Shown here: one piece after another, positions 20,247 through 31,344 of the stretch
Layout of the letters: each line of letters begins with the position of its first letter
Numbering within the stretch: position 1 is the stretch's first letter
NCBI GenBank assembly: GCA_933228895.1
Contig: OW121856.1
Location: 106,057,027 to 106,121,026, forward strand
DNA length: 64,000 nt
From: Platycnemis pennipes
Lineage: Eukaryota; Arthropoda; Insecta; Odonata; Platycnemididae
Reading direction: 5' to 3'
Position numbers and translations under genes: made by a program
Notes under the pieces: model-generated
What the model was told of the DNA's origin: nothing
Database searches by the model: none
What the model saw: only the letters and a program-made list of their open reading frames with translations

Positions 20247-20874
20247 CTATATTGATTTTGTAGCGTGTCAATCACTCCGTCATTCTGAATTCGCTTTGGT
20301 TCGTTCTCTCTTAATTTTTGAGCTAAAAGAGTGAGGTTTGGCGTGTTTAGTGTGGATTCTCTGTATGCATGATTGAGTAGTAGTTTTGGATTTTTATCAG
20401 TTTGTGGTGTAGAGAAAAATGCAAGAGAAAAATGGATTTTTCCCTAACTTTTAACATGGGAAACCAGTTGCTATGCATGTTAGTTTGCGTTGCTAAGTAA
20501 ATATGTTTACGTTTTTGGAAAAGTGTCATTTATCGGATTGAAAAATTTGAAGAAAGAGGAATTAGTTTCAAATATCAATTTTGTAAGTATGAAAATATTA
20601 ATTGACGTTTTAGATGTGCAGATAGTGAAATAAAACTATCTTTGCCTACCGTTCCCGATCTTGTGTATGAAATGTATAAATCAAAGCTAGGCGTATTGAA
20701 GTACCTACTTTTCTTATAGTTGAAAGAAAGTAATGAAACTCTTATTACGTATTAATGTTTGTTGCTAAATCAGCAGGTCGATTCGAAAGTACACACACCA
20801 TTTTAAAATTATCAATGGCTGTCCTACACCTAATCCATTCCGTTTTTTATCAATTTAAAATAAAACATTCACTT
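20247..20874. other. No recognised feature
   Basis: AT-rich sequence without convincing open frames or family matches. Confidence 0.45.
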
Positions 20875-21990
20875 ATCTACATCTACATAATACCGGGCAA
20901 GCCACCGTAAAGGTGTGGGGTAGGGGGTGAACTCTCACCAAACATGCACTACATATCACGCATAAAAAAGGATTAGTAATTGTATAGGTACTGTTCAAAA
21001 CTACGCTATTTAAAAAAATAAAAATAGCAAAGTAAACATGCAAAAAAATCTGTTAGTTAGGTTAGCTTTAAGTCCTAAAAACAACATGCACCTAACAATG
21101 TTGTCTATTGCTACACCCGTACTGGATATAACTATATTATATATATTTATTATATCATATATATTTCATATTTCTAATAGTACGAGGAAAAAAGGACATT
21201 TTGAAACTGACAGTTCGGCATTCAAATTCTCTAATTTTATGATCATGGTCCAGTCTACCATAGTAAGTTGGGGTCCGCAAAATATTTTTAACATCATCAC
21301 TGAAAATATGGTCTTGGTATTTATTTGAGAGATTCAGTCTAAATTTCAACCTGCGATCTGATAATGATTCCCAATTTAATTCATTTAATAGACTGGTTAC
21401 GCTAGTAAGGTTATCATACCGTCCCTTTACAAATCTTGCCGATCTTCGCTGCACACGTTCAAATTCGTTGTTTAGACCGATTTCGTAGGGATCCCATACA
21501 CTGGCAGCATTTTCCAAATGAGGTCTAACAAGGGAAAAGTAGCTGATTTCTCGTACATGATCGTCACATTTACCCAGTACTCTTTCTACGGATCCCAGTT
21601 TACGATTCGCTTGACCCATTATTTCACGTATGTGTTTACCCCAGGAAAGATCATGTGTCAGTCTTATTCCAAGATATTTAATGGATTCCACGTTTGTTAA
21701 TTCATTATTACTTATTTTGTAAGTGCTAGGAGGAGAGCTATTCTTTTTCCAAAAATTCATAACAAGACATTTTATAAAGTTTAATTCTAACTGCCATGCA
21801 TCTCACCAATTATCAATTGCTTTGTTAATCCAATGAAATTATCAATGAGGAAACACCGTCCAAAACAACCCTTTGAACCCGATCATGCAGAAAATCATTA
21901 ATCCATGATATGATGTTACTGTCTAACCCATAATATTTTAATTTCAAGATTAGTTTGCTATGAGACACCTTGTCAAAAAGCTTTCTTGAA
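20875..21990 (-). mobile_element. LINE-A1 (CR1/L2-like), internally deleted
   Basis: Minus-strand copy. It runs from the 3' tail (TCTACATCTACATAATACC) through the A1 3'UTR and the C-terminal RT frame to an RT motif-A region (KKLFDKVSHSKLILKLKYYG, LDSNIISWINDFLHDR). Between VVLDGVSS and the later AIDNW block, near 21830, the segment that should carry RT motifs B and C is missing, so the catalytic FADD site is deleted while both sides remain. Confidence 0.85.
21155..21760 (-). pseudogene. LINE-A1 RT C-terminal region
   Basis: An open 201-codon frame covering the post-palm region of a CR1/L2-type reverse transcriptase: MNFWKKNSSPPSTYKI, VESIKYLGIRLTHDLSWGKH, REISYFSLVRPHLENAASVW, ERVQRRSARFVKGRYDNL, LNELNWESLSDRRLKFRLNL and ILRTPTYYGRLDHDHK. 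It lacks all catalytic motifs. The start codon is internal to the element, so this is a fragment rather than a gene. Confidence 0.8.
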
Positions 21991-22738
21991 CAATAAGTAG
22001 TTACCTCATATCTCCACCTGAAAAATAGTTAACTTATATTTCCACCTAAAAGCTAAATATCTTAGATAAAGCATCTTAAGGTCCTGTGACTACTAAGAAC
22101 ATTTCGCACATTTATTAAGCAAGATTAAAAACATGTGTTAGAAAAACAATGCCTTCTCTCTGCATACGAAATGCTTATGAAAAGTTGATGCACAAAAGTG
22201 TAAATAATGCAAAGACTACTTGGAGTAGTGAAGCAGTAACTTCCTGCCTGAAGCACAAGCACTACTGCCACCTATTGGTAATGTGTAATCAGTAGTTTTC
22301 AAACACTGTAAAACCTCATTTAACAACAGAAAAAAAAGTTCACCTCAAGAGCGCACCAGATAGAGTCTGCCTGCAAAGGTCTGCTAGTCTATGCATAAAT
22401 GCAATCTTCGAGAGACAAATGTTGCGTTGCTGTGGATGACTTCAACATAGTGAGAGAGCAGTGACTTACACAAGAACGAGAAGTAGAGCAGAACGTTGAA
22501 CGATATTCATTGAAGTTGAATGAGCAGCTGAAGTATATATAGAAATTTTAAGGTCAAAATCATAGTCAAATGCTTTTTCATTCTAATCTGCTCGTTTATT
22601 ACGATAAATTCTGCTATCAATGAGGCCATATTCCATGAAAGGTTTTCTTTCAGCGTCGAAAAGTAAGGATTCATCACTTGGTTTAGAGGTTTCTTCCCTG
22701 CAGTTATAATCATCCACCTTGGTCCCAGATTATGCAAC
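21991..22738. other. No recognised feature
   Basis: AT-rich sequence. 22739-22752 is the left copy of the direct repeat flanking the next element. Confidence 0.45.
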
Positions 22739-22752
22739 TTTCTTCTAAACTT

Positions 22753-23193
22753 GAAGATGCTTGTCTTTCGGGATTCCCTCCGCGTTGGTCCATAGTTCCT
22801 GGGACGACAGTTTCGCCGGCGTTGCAGTCGGCTTCTTCATTCAGTGAAGTGATGTGCAGAGTTTTTTGGCCGTCTTATATATTCATCCGTAGGGGATAGG
22901 TCCGTTGTGATTGGTTGTAGTATTGGTGTCCGTAATTGGCTAATACTACAACTAATACTACAACTAATACTACAACTAATACTAACCAATACTACAACCA
23001 ATCACAACGGACCTATCCACTACGGATGAATATATAAGACGGCCAAAAAACTCTGCACATCACTTCACTGACCTGAAGAAGCCGACTGCAACGCCGGCGA
23101 AACTGTCGTCCCAGGAACTATGGACCAACGCGGAGGGAATCCCGAAAGACAAGCATCTTCAAGTAAGACAACCCGCGGAAGCCTACACAAGGA
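22753..23193. mobile_element. Fold-back element (family F3) with 14-bp target duplication
   Basis: Two arms of about 175 bp (22753-22926 and 22986-23160) are inverted and about 98% identical, differing by two substitutions or indels that I can see. The centre is a short AATACTACAACT tandem array. TTTCTTCTAAACTT flanks both sides (22739-22752 and 23194-23207). Each arm, read outward, has a TATA box (ATATATAAGACGG), then in the right arm CTGAAGA, a GCCG/CGGC helix and GAAACTGTC, a good hammerhead core. A 33-bp extension (23161-23193) exists only on the right, marking it as the complete 3' end. No coding capacity. Confidence 0.7.
23028..23040 (+). promoter_or_regulatory. TATA box in the right arm of the F3 fold-back
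   Basis: ATATATAAGACGG lies about 35-45 bases upstream of the hammerhead-like core, in the position expected for a pol II promoter of a Penelope-type terminal repeat. The left arm carries the mirror copy, near 22870-22882 on the minus strand, so the two arms would fire outward in opposite directions. Activity is inferred only. Confidence 0.4.
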
Positions 23194-23207
23194 TTTCTTC
23201 TAAACTT

Positions 23208-24070
23208 CTTTCTCGAAATTTTTATTTTAATATTACCTCCTATTTCGAGATACAATTTCGCGTAACAAATTCTCCCAATCTGTCGCGCCGCTGCCACCGC
23301 ATTGATTTTCAATAACACACAAATAACTGAATAAAATTCCATATTTGTGGTACAGATTTAAATAGTTTGGAGGAGAACACAGAAGGGTTTGAAGATTAAG
23401 TACGTATTCGAGTGTATTCCTGACCCGAAATTATATAGGTAAACATTATTTTACAGGACTATATTTGACATTCAAATTTCAGGTCCGCAGTAGTGAGGCA
23501 ACCACACCACCGTCGGCCATCAAATCTACCAGCACAGTTGTTCGACATCAGAAAAAACAGAGACGAAATTGACGTGTTATTTCGTTTTCCCATTGTTTCT
23601 TGCTGCGCTCATTATTATTTTAATCATTTACTACATTCGTGTTATGCTTGATAAAAGAATGGAAAAGTGGCAACGCAGTAGCGTAATGTATAATGCAATT
23701 GAAATATAAATGAATAGGGTGCTATATATTCCGTCAGCCATTCTTATGCTTACATTCCGGTACTGTTCAAGAGCACCTTGAAATAAAGGTAATATAACAA
23801 CATTAAGTCTTGGGAACGAGAATTGTATTTTTAGCTGTAAAAACATTCTATTTTAATAAATAAAGAGAGCTTTAAATAATATCTTCCGGATACCTACATA
23901 TCAAATTCGAAACTATTCCATTGACTAGAAGATTTGTGATTGCCTCGATTGAAGAAGAAACAACAGGAACGTTGCAGAAGTTACAACACCGAGAATGTTT
24001 TACGCGAGGACATGTTTCCTAAAAGCGCCCATAAAGGTAACCTATTTTTCTGGGACCACTCTTTCAATCT
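23208..24070. other. No recognised feature
   Basis: Unique-looking AT-rich sequence. Open frames of 60-75 codons are not credible genes. Confidence 0.45.
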
Positions 24071-24802
24071 TCATCTAAATCTACACGATACCCTACAAGC
24101 CACCGTGAGGGTGTGTGGCAGGGGGTGAAAATCACCAAGCATGTCCTACCTACATGCAAACAAGCAACTATAGGATCTCATGCATCTAGATTGTTAGCAT
24201 AAATAGTATTTAAGGGATTAATACATGCATCATGCACTACATAGTACGCTAAAATATTTCCCCTACCTATCCCTTTGCTATGCTGCCCATTCTTTTCTCT
24301 TATAGTAGGGGGAAAAATTCCATTTTGAATCTAACAGTACGGCAATTTATCTCTCTAATCTTATTTATCTGGTCGAATCTAGCATAATACGCTGGTGGTT
24401 TTAATATGTGCCTAAAATCTTCAGTAAAGCTATCCGATTGAAATTTCTCCAATAGATTTAATCTGTACTTTACCCTACGCTCTTACAATGACTCCCACCC
24501 CAATTCTTGTATTAATTCTGAAACACCACTCAACATATCGTAACACCTTTTAACGAACCTAGCTGCTCTACGCTGCACACTGTCTAGTTCTCTGATCAAA
24601 CCTAATTCATTCGGATCCCATACACTGGCTGCATACTCGAGGTGGGGCCTAACCAGTGAAAAGTAACATCGCTCTTTTGTCTTCTCATCACATTTCCCGA
24701 ATACTCGTTTTATAAATCCTAGCTTTCTCTTCGCTCGGCCGCATATTTCCCGGATGTGTCTTCCCCACGATAAGTATTTAGTGATTGTTACACCTAAATA
24801 CC
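24071..24802 (-). mobile_element. LINE-A2, 5'-truncated
   Basis: Minus strand. 3' tail and hairpin at the left, then 3'UTR, then a readable RT C-terminal frame (24881-24483) with YLGVTITKYLSWGRHIREIC, RCYFSLVRPHLEYAASVWDP, LDSVQRRAARFVKRCYD and LIQELGWESL. It is truncated just upstream of the YLG block. No RT catalytic motifs remain. Confidence 0.85.
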
Positions 24803-25124
24803 TTGTACATACCTTGTTCACTCCGAGGGCGAGCCTGCGCCTTTCTAACGTAAGGGACTGTAGCGGATTTCGTGGGACCAATGGTAGTTCCCTTAGGGCA
24901 ATGCTTTGAATACGGGTTCATTTTGGCAAGCTTTTCCTATGTCTCATTCTGGGTCTCCTCCATGATACAGGCGATAACCTCACTCTTCTTCCAAATGTGT
25001 CCACCCTATAATGTGCGCCTGTTAGTGAAAATACATAAATACATTTTCAAAAAAGGGACACAATCGCGTCTCATTTTCTTATTGCCACGATTACTGAAAT
25101 ATCTGTTGGCAGCATAAAAAGGAG
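24803..25124. other. No recognised feature
   Basis: Short spacer between LINE-A2 and an interrupted RTE-1 copy. Confidence 0.4.
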
Positions 25125-25195
25125 TCGGGAGAACATAATCGGACATATCTTAAGACAAGATGGTCTGATGAAGAAAATCGTGAAGGAAAAGTGGA
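25125..25195 (+). mobile_element. RTE-1, left half of an interrupted copy
   Basis: Encodes RRENIIGHILRQDGLMKKIV on the plus strand, the RTE-1 C-terminal block. It stops abruptly at GTGGAT, where a LINE-A1 copy begins, and the RTE reading resumes at 25766. Confidence 0.7.
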
Positions 25196-25765
25196 TCTAC
25201 ATCTACATAATACCCTGTAAGCCACCATAAAGGTGTGTGGCAGGGGTGAATTCTCACAAAACATACCTACATATTATGCATAAAAAAGGATTAGTATTTA
25301 TATAATCTTCTAAACTTCACTATTTAAAAAAAGATAAAAAAAAGCATAGCAAACATGCAAAAACATGCTGGTAGTTGGGTTAGGTGAAAGTAACTATACC
25401 AAAATGCAGCTACTCGTATTCGATATATTTACCGTTATTCGCATCTCTAATTGTGCGAGGGAAAAAGGACATTTTGAATCTGTCAGTTCGCCAATCAATT
25501 CCTCTAATTTTATGATTATGGTCCAGTCTGCCATAGTAAGTTGGGGTTCGCAAAATATTTTTAGCATCATCACTGAAAATATTGCCTTGGAATTTGTTTA
25601 AGAGATTAAGTCTAAATTTCAACCTGCGATCTACCAAAGATGCCCAATTTAATTCATTTAATAGACTGGTTACGCTAATAAGGTTATCATACCGTCCCTT
25701 TACAAATCCAGCCGATCTTCGCTGCACACGTTCAAGTTTATTATTTAGACCGATTTCGTAGGGAT
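25196..25765 (-). mobile_element. LINE-A1 inserted into RTE-1
   Basis: Minus-strand, 5'-truncated A1 copy with tail, hairpin, 3'UTR and the end of the RT frame (ERVQRRSAGFVKGRYDNL, LVDRRLKFRLNLLNKFQGN, TPTYYGRLDHNHK). RTE-1 sequence lies on both sides in matching order, so this insertion is younger than the RTE copy. GGAT at both junctions may be a short target duplication or microhomology. Confidence 0.85.
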
Positions 25766-25946
25766 GGGTAGAATGGCAAAGGCTGAGTTGCATGGAAGAA
25801 GTTGTGAAGGATGTAAAAGGGAAGAATTCAGTTAATATGAAGAACCTCTTCATATTAACTGAATATATATATATAGAAGATAAAGAAGAATCGAGTGGAG
25901 GACTGCTTCAAACCAATCATACGATTGTAGACCGATGATGATGATG
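25766..25946 (+). mobile_element. RTE-1, right half of an interrupted copy
   Basis: Continues the RTE-1 C-terminal region (GRMAKAELHGRSCEGCKRE is frame-shifted; the DNA aligns with the KGRPRMRYMEQVVKDVKEK segment), then AAACCAATCATACGATTG and a TGATGATGATGATGG tail. A TATATATATATA patch interrupts it at 25864-25875. Confidence 0.7.
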
Positions 25947-26116
25947 GTTTTTTAATACATCCTGATATATCCTAAGGCATTATTATGGACAGTAGGTATT
26001 ATTAAATCTGATTGGTAAGCCCCGAATGCCATTATAGAAGTGCCGTATCTGCAGGTTTAACTGACGCTAACCTTCGACGTTTCATAACACAAATGGGTTA
26101 TGGCCGCCTCATGCTC
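25947..26116. other. No recognised feature
   Basis: Short unique spacer. Confidence 0.35.
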
Positions 26117-26675
26117 TATATTTACAAAATACATACTCTGCAAGCCACCATAAAGGTGAGTGGCAGGGGGTGAATTCACACTATGCATGCATTACAAATT
26201 GTGCAATAAAAAGGAACAGAAAATATATTCTAGCCTACAGTGTATAGTTAAAAGAAAGATAGAAATAGCAAAGCCGCATGCAACAATATGCTGTTCGTTT
26301 GGGTAGCTTAAAGTCCTTATGCCAACATGCAAGTACCTATGCTAGCCGTTGATACACTTGTATTCATATTATTGGATATATTCTCAGCTATTAATATCCC
26401 TAATTTTACGAGGAAAGAAGGAAATTTTGAATCTCTCAGTTCGGCAATCAATTTCCCTAATTTTAGGGCCATGGTCCATTCTACCGAATGCCAACCAAGT
26501 TGGAGTTCACAAAATATATTTAACGTCATGAGTAAAAATAATGTCTTGGAATTTATTTAAGAGATTAAGTCTAAATTTCAACCTACTGTCAGACAATTAT
26601 TCCCATTTTAGATCATGCTATAGACTGGTTACGCAAATATCAACATTTACAAATCTTATCGATCTTCTCTGCACA
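26117..26675 (-). mobile_element. LINE-A1, diverged
   Basis: Minus strand: degenerate tail, hairpin (CAAGCCACCATAAAGG), A1 3'UTR and decayed end of the RT frame. It is clearly more diverged than the copies at 25.2 and 38.2 kb. Confidence 0.75.
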
Positions 26676-27242
26676 ATAATGTTGGGAGTTTGACTAATTG
26701 GAACAAAATTAATGGTCATTCTCAGTTCAGTCTTTTTTCTGGAGTTTAGAGTGCCCCTTATATTTCAGAGATTTTATAGTCTGCAGCGCATGTATGATTA
26801 TCAATAATATGTGCGTTGCCTTCAATCATTCAAGCTATTATTTCAGGAGATGACGCCAGAGAACCGCTCTTATTTTACTTCCGAGTGCCTTAATCCTCGA
26901 TTGTCGTAAAAAAAAAGTGCTCCGCTGATAAGCGTGCGTCTCCACATGGAGGAAAGGGCCTCAAAGGAGCCTCTGTTATCTCAGTTCGCAGCTGGACCTC
27001 TCCTTGGAAGAAGCCGAGTGCCTCTCGGAGGATTATGGAGGTGCTGCCATCGCGGTGGCGGAGCGCCGAAGAAGAAAATTCTTTCACCAACCGCTCTAAA
27101 TTCTTTGAGAGCCACGGCATTAGGCCATGTGTCCAAGTTAAAAGCCCAGAGTATAGAGAGGTGCTGCATTACTCAACGTAAACGGGGAAATAGCCCGAAT
27201 ATGGGTGAATTTGGCTAGGCACTCGCTTAGTTCTAGATATGC
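26676..27242. other. No recognised feature
   Basis: Mixed sequence with a short CpG-richer part (26930-27080). No supportable gene. Confidence 0.4.
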
Positions 27243-27940
27243 TCATCGTCAAAAGAGTATTGGGTAAATGTGACGATCATGTACGAGAAATCAGCTACTT
27301 CTCCCTTGTTAGACCTCATTTGGAATATGCAGCCAGTCAGTATGGGATCCCTACGAAATCGGTCTAAATAATGAACTTGAACGTTTGCAACGAAGATTAG
27401 CAAGGTTTGTAAAGGGACGGTACGATAACCTTATTAGCCTAACCAGTCTATTAAATTAATTAAAATGGGAATCATTGTCAGATCGCAGGTTGAAATTTAG
27501 ACTTAATCTCTTAAACAAATTCCAAGACAATATTTTCAGTGATGATGTTAAAAATATTTTGCGAACCCCTTACTATGGTAGATTGGACCTAATGACAAAA
27601 TTAGAAAAAATTGATTGCCGAACTGGTAGATTCCAAATGTCCCTTTTCCCTCGTACATTTAGAGATACGAATAACGGTAAATATGTCCAATCGGAGAGTA
27701 TCAATGGATAGCATTGGTAGCTGCATGTTGGTATGAGTACTTAAAGCTAACCCTACTAACAGAATGTTTTTGCATGTATGCTTCGCTATTTTTATTTTTT
27801 TAAATAGCGTAGTTTTGAACAGTACCTATACAAGTACTAATCCTTTTTTATGATTGATGTGTAGTGCATGTTTGGTGAGAATTCACCCCCTACCACACAC
27901 CTTTGTGGTGGCTTGCAGGGTATTATGAAGATGTAGATGC
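27243..27940 (+). mobile_element. LINE-A1, 5'-truncated
   Basis: Plus strand: relics of RVLGKCDDHVREISYFSLVRP, a clean segment SDRRLKFRLNLLNKFQDN with FSDDVKNILRTP, then the full A1 3'UTR, the hairpin (CCTACCACACACC, GGTGGCTTGCAGGG) and ATGTAGATG at the end. Frameshifts separate the coding pieces. Confidence 0.85.
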
Positions 27941-28828
27941 TATGTTGTGCTAGCTAGAACGTTATCACCCGACGATGGCCCGAACAGGAATTTTTTTATC
28001 TAGAAATGATCCGGCGAGGAAAGGGAAAAGCTGAAAGACTGAACACGCATTTTTAGCTTTAGCTACTTCAGCTACCAAGGGGGCTGTTTTTGAAACCGTC
28101 GCACAGTGGGCTGAAATCGAAAATCGTGACCAAAATTCAGAAAGTGATTTTTTCAAGCCAGGAAGCGGAAACTTTGCGTAAATATTCTCAAAAGACCTGT
28201 GCATCCGATAATCTTAGTAATTTTCAATAATACTCAAAAATTAAAAATTTGCATGAGATCGAAGATACACAATTTAGTACACACAAAAATGGTCTAAACT
28301 CAATATTCCCATGAAATCTTCAAAATCAAGCCCTTGTTGAACCTTTATGGGTGATTAATTGCGATAAAAAGTGAAAAAATTAGATGAAACAGTTTTTTAT
28401 CTTTGTTTTAATGTAGTCTACTTACATTTTTGTTATTATTTACCGAAGATATTAAACAAATTGGCGGACCATCATTTTTGGTCATTTTTTTAATGTATGT
28501 AGAGAAAAAGTAAATTGCATCACGGAGTAACTTATATGGGGCAACTCTACAAAGCTTCCATAGCGCGAATCCGATGAGTGATGCTGCGACCGTTTGCGAC
28601 GCCGAATTTCACATTAGTTTTTCGATCGCGCGGTCGAGTCTGGTCCAACCCGCCGGCAACGGGGCGAATCATCCGACGTCTTCTTCTGAAACCATCTCGG
28701 ATCAGCAGAAGATTTTCATTCTCCACCGATTTTATTTCATGAACCTTCATAGACAGTCTACGGACCCTGCACGGTTGGCACGGAATTCCAAAATATTCCC
28801 GTGAAGCCTTAGAAATGTCATAAATTGT
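27941..28828. other. No recognised feature
   Basis: AT-rich with a CpG-richer patch at 28555-28690. A 99-codon minus-strand frame at 28547-28846 runs into the RTE-1 tail repeat, so it is not a gene. Confidence 0.4.
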
Positions 28829-29106
28829 TGGACTCATCATCATCATTGGTCAACTACCCTAAGATTAGTTTGGCGCAGCCCTGTACTCAATTATTCTATC
28901 GGCCAACCTCTTCATGTTGACGTAATTCTTCTCTTTTACGTCCTTTACAACCTGTTCCAAGAATCTCATGCGAGGTCTTCCTTTTCCATTTTTCCCGTTC
29001 ACTTTTCCTTCGACGATTGTCTTCATTAGGCCTTCTTATATTTTCTATATTATATTAGTTCTTATAGCTTCATAGTCATCTTAAGATACGGCCCATTAAG
29101 TCTTCT
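28829..29106 (-). mobile_element. RTE-1, 3' half of an interrupted copy
   Basis: Minus strand with TCATCATCATCAT tail at the left, then CGCAGCCCTGTACTC and the DNA for the KDVKEKNYVNMKRLADR and KGRPRMR blocks. It stops near 29106, where a LINE tail begins; the matching 5' half resumes near 29520. Confidence 0.75.
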
Positions 29107-29519
29107 TCTTATCTATATCTATATCTACGACATACCCTGCAACCACCTCGAGGGTGTGTGGCAGGGGGTGCATCCACACCAGTAACAATGACGTAAAAAA
29201 CAAAAATGAACAACATAAAACAAACACTACACCTTTAAAAGAAATTAGGGGAAAAAATAAGAAAAACTACCAAATCCCAATCATGCAGGACACACCCACG
29301 AATACCGTGCATGACTTGAAACCCGACACCAATTTCATACATACTCATGCATGCAAAAAAAAAAGGATTGCATGCGAGTAACACATTGATTTGAACATGC
29401 AGGAAATAGAAAATACTATCGACCTACTCTGAATATTGCTTCAATAATTATTACCAATTTACGCGATGTCTAACGTTCTGATATCGAATCGTACGTGGAA
29501 AAAATGACTTCTTAGGATT
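29107..29519 (-). mobile_element. Third LINE-A subfamily inserted into RTE-1
   Basis: Begins with a TCTATATCTATATCTACGAC tail and the LINE-A hairpin (CCCTGCAACCACCTCGAGGG, GTGTGTGGCAGGG). The rest is only distantly like A1: ATGCATGCAAAAA, then a GTACGTGGAAAAAATGACTT end resembling the A1 start of 3'UTR. RTE-1 flanks it on both sides. No coding sequence is readable. Confidence 0.55.
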
Positions 29520-29697
29520 GAAGAAGCCATCTCTTTTCCACCACTCTTCTTAAGACTTCTTCGTTTGTCACTCGGTCGATCCATTTAATCTTCATCATAC
29601 TTCAGTGGCACCACATTTCGAATGCTTCCATCCTTGGCTTCTCCGCTGCTGTTATCGTCCATGCTTCACTGCCATTAAGCAGCACGCTCCAGATGAA
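29520..29697 (-). mobile_element. RTE-1, 5' half of an interrupted copy
   Basis: Minus-strand DNA for the WCHRSMMKIKWIDRVTNEEV-like and RVVEK blocks, plus the EAWTITAAEK-like segment, in correct order to continue the piece at 28829-29106. Confidence 0.7.
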
Positions 29698-30114
29698 CGT
29701 CGGACCCACAGCACCCAATCCAAGGCCAGACAAACGCATTCTCCTCATCCTCCCGACTGTCACGTCTTAATGTCCTTCTCTCACTACAAATTCGCTTCCG
29801 CAACTACCCCCACACAATTGTTGATCTTGAGAATGTACTATAAGGGTCAGCTGCAATGTATTTCGCCTGATAATTGATACTCAAGTGTCGAAAACCGGGT
29901 CGTGTAATTATATTTTAATGAGGATTGTAAAACGATTTATTTGCATAATAACTGCTGTAATGGAGTATCACAAGCTTCCGCTCCTTGGAAACCAGGAGCA
30001 TATTTTATTGGAAACGGTGAATTTTTATGGCCTTGAATCCAGCGCCTAAAAGTGCTATTGCTGGGTAATCTGCTTCTCCGTGAACGAGACTGTCTACTTT
30101 GAAAAGATTGAACT
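29698..30114. other. No recognised feature
   Basis: Unique-looking spacer. Confidence 0.4.
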
Positions 30115-30162
30115 GCCACCCCCTGCCACACACCTTCGCGGTGGCTCGCAGGGTATTGGGTG
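30115..30162 (+). repeat. LINE-A2 3' hairpin remnant
   Basis: Only the terminal hairpin survives: CCCCCTGCCACACACC, loop, GGTGGCTCGCAGGG. The GATGTA tail is missing. A minimal relic of a very short insertion or a deletion product. Confidence 0.7.
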
Positions 30163-30633
30163 GATTCACACGCACACACGCTATGATTCACACGTGCGCT
30201 CAGCAGCTTTCCGAATCCGCGTCACCTTTACACCCACTGCAGCCCTGCGCCCACCGAATGCAACCGAACATTAGTTCATGGGAAGCTATCCATCTCCGGA
30301 ATGCGCTCGCGGTAATTCGTCACTTTCTCCCCGAAAAAATTGACGTTATTTTGCCACTGGACACGCGCCTCCCGGAAGAGACGACTAACTCACCGGAGGA
30401 GAGGTGGCCGGTGTGGCCGGTGATATTTTCATTGAATGAGGACGACCACCGAAGCGGAAAGGCTCCCGATTAGGGTTGCTTCCATGGCTTCGGAAGTGAT
30501 TCCTTACCACTGCCACTCTCCAACACCCGGAGGGGGCACAAGGCATCTTTAAGAACGACCCGTCATTTCCATTTTCAAAACTGAGGTGCACATCTTCAGG
30601 TGGAATTTTAATCTTCGTCCCTGGATAGTATAT
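30163..30633. other. No recognised feature
   Basis: CpG-richer unique sequence. A 124-codon plus-strand frame (30099-30473) begins inside the LINE hairpin and has no motif. Confidence 0.4.
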
Positions 30634-31165
30634 AATGGGGTCATTTACCATATTTTTTATTGCCGAATAAGATAGTTTGTAAAATAAAAAGACCCGTATT
30701 TTTCCGTTTTTGATCCGTCAATTATTTCTCGAGTTATAGGCGAGGAAAAACTGATGTTTTTAACCCTTTCGGAAAAGTGGGCGTGGTGCAACCTCTGACG
30801 TATATCGACTTCGCCCAATCACAACTGAGCCCGCGAAGCTACTTCGACTTATCGTAAAGGGGAGGACACAGCTGGCTCTCCCAATGGGAGCGATTGCGAC
30901 AGGATCTGTGCGAGCAGGCCTTCCGAGAATCCCCCTCCACTCCCTTCCCTTCGAATAAGAGCAGTCAAGGACGGGTGGAAAATGACGTCAATGTTATCAG
31001 AGCAGCTTTTTCGGTGGGCGTCACCTTTTGCTTAATTTAATTTTTGATTTATGAGTGAATGGTTGTGGCTAGAAGATTAATTTTTCACTAAAATTCGTTT
31101 TTCGTTTCCATCTAACAATTTCGTGTACAAAATTGCGATTTCGGTTCCGAGTAAACGCCCCCATT
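30634..31165 (+). repeat. MITE-1 copy
   Basis: Near-complete copy from AATGGGGTCATTTACC to GAGTAAACGCCCCCATT, with clean termini. The first CRE is mutated (CTGACGTATATCG) as in the copies at 1 and 49.7 kb, suggesting a shared subfamily. The second CRE (ATGACGTCAATG) is intact. Confidence 0.85.
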
Positions 31166-31192
31166 AGCTCACGAGAGGAACAAAATTACAAA

Positions 31193-31250
31193 TCCACATC
31201 AACATTATACCCCACGAGCCACCATAAAAGTGTGTGGCAGGGGGGAACCT
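31193..31250 (-). repeat. LINE-A1 3' end only
   Basis: Tail-like ATCCACATCAACATTATACC followed by GAGCCACCATAAAAGTGTGTG of the A1 hairpin. The 3'UTR beyond is lost. Confidence 0.65.
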
Positions 31251-31344
31251 TCTCCACCTCTGACGCTTCAGTACAGGGATTAGTAAATAAATTTCAGTCG
31301 AATTATAAAAACTATAGATGATTAAAGATAAACGTTTAAATTAA

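Noticed and set aside
22941..22990. CRISPR-like array
   Set aside because: The regular AATACTACAACT units have no spacers and form the centre of a fold-back in a eukaryotic genome.
29154..29381. 75-codon frame with Asn/Lys/His-rich sequence
   Set aside because: Lies entirely within an inserted LINE-like 3' region, so it is not a gene.
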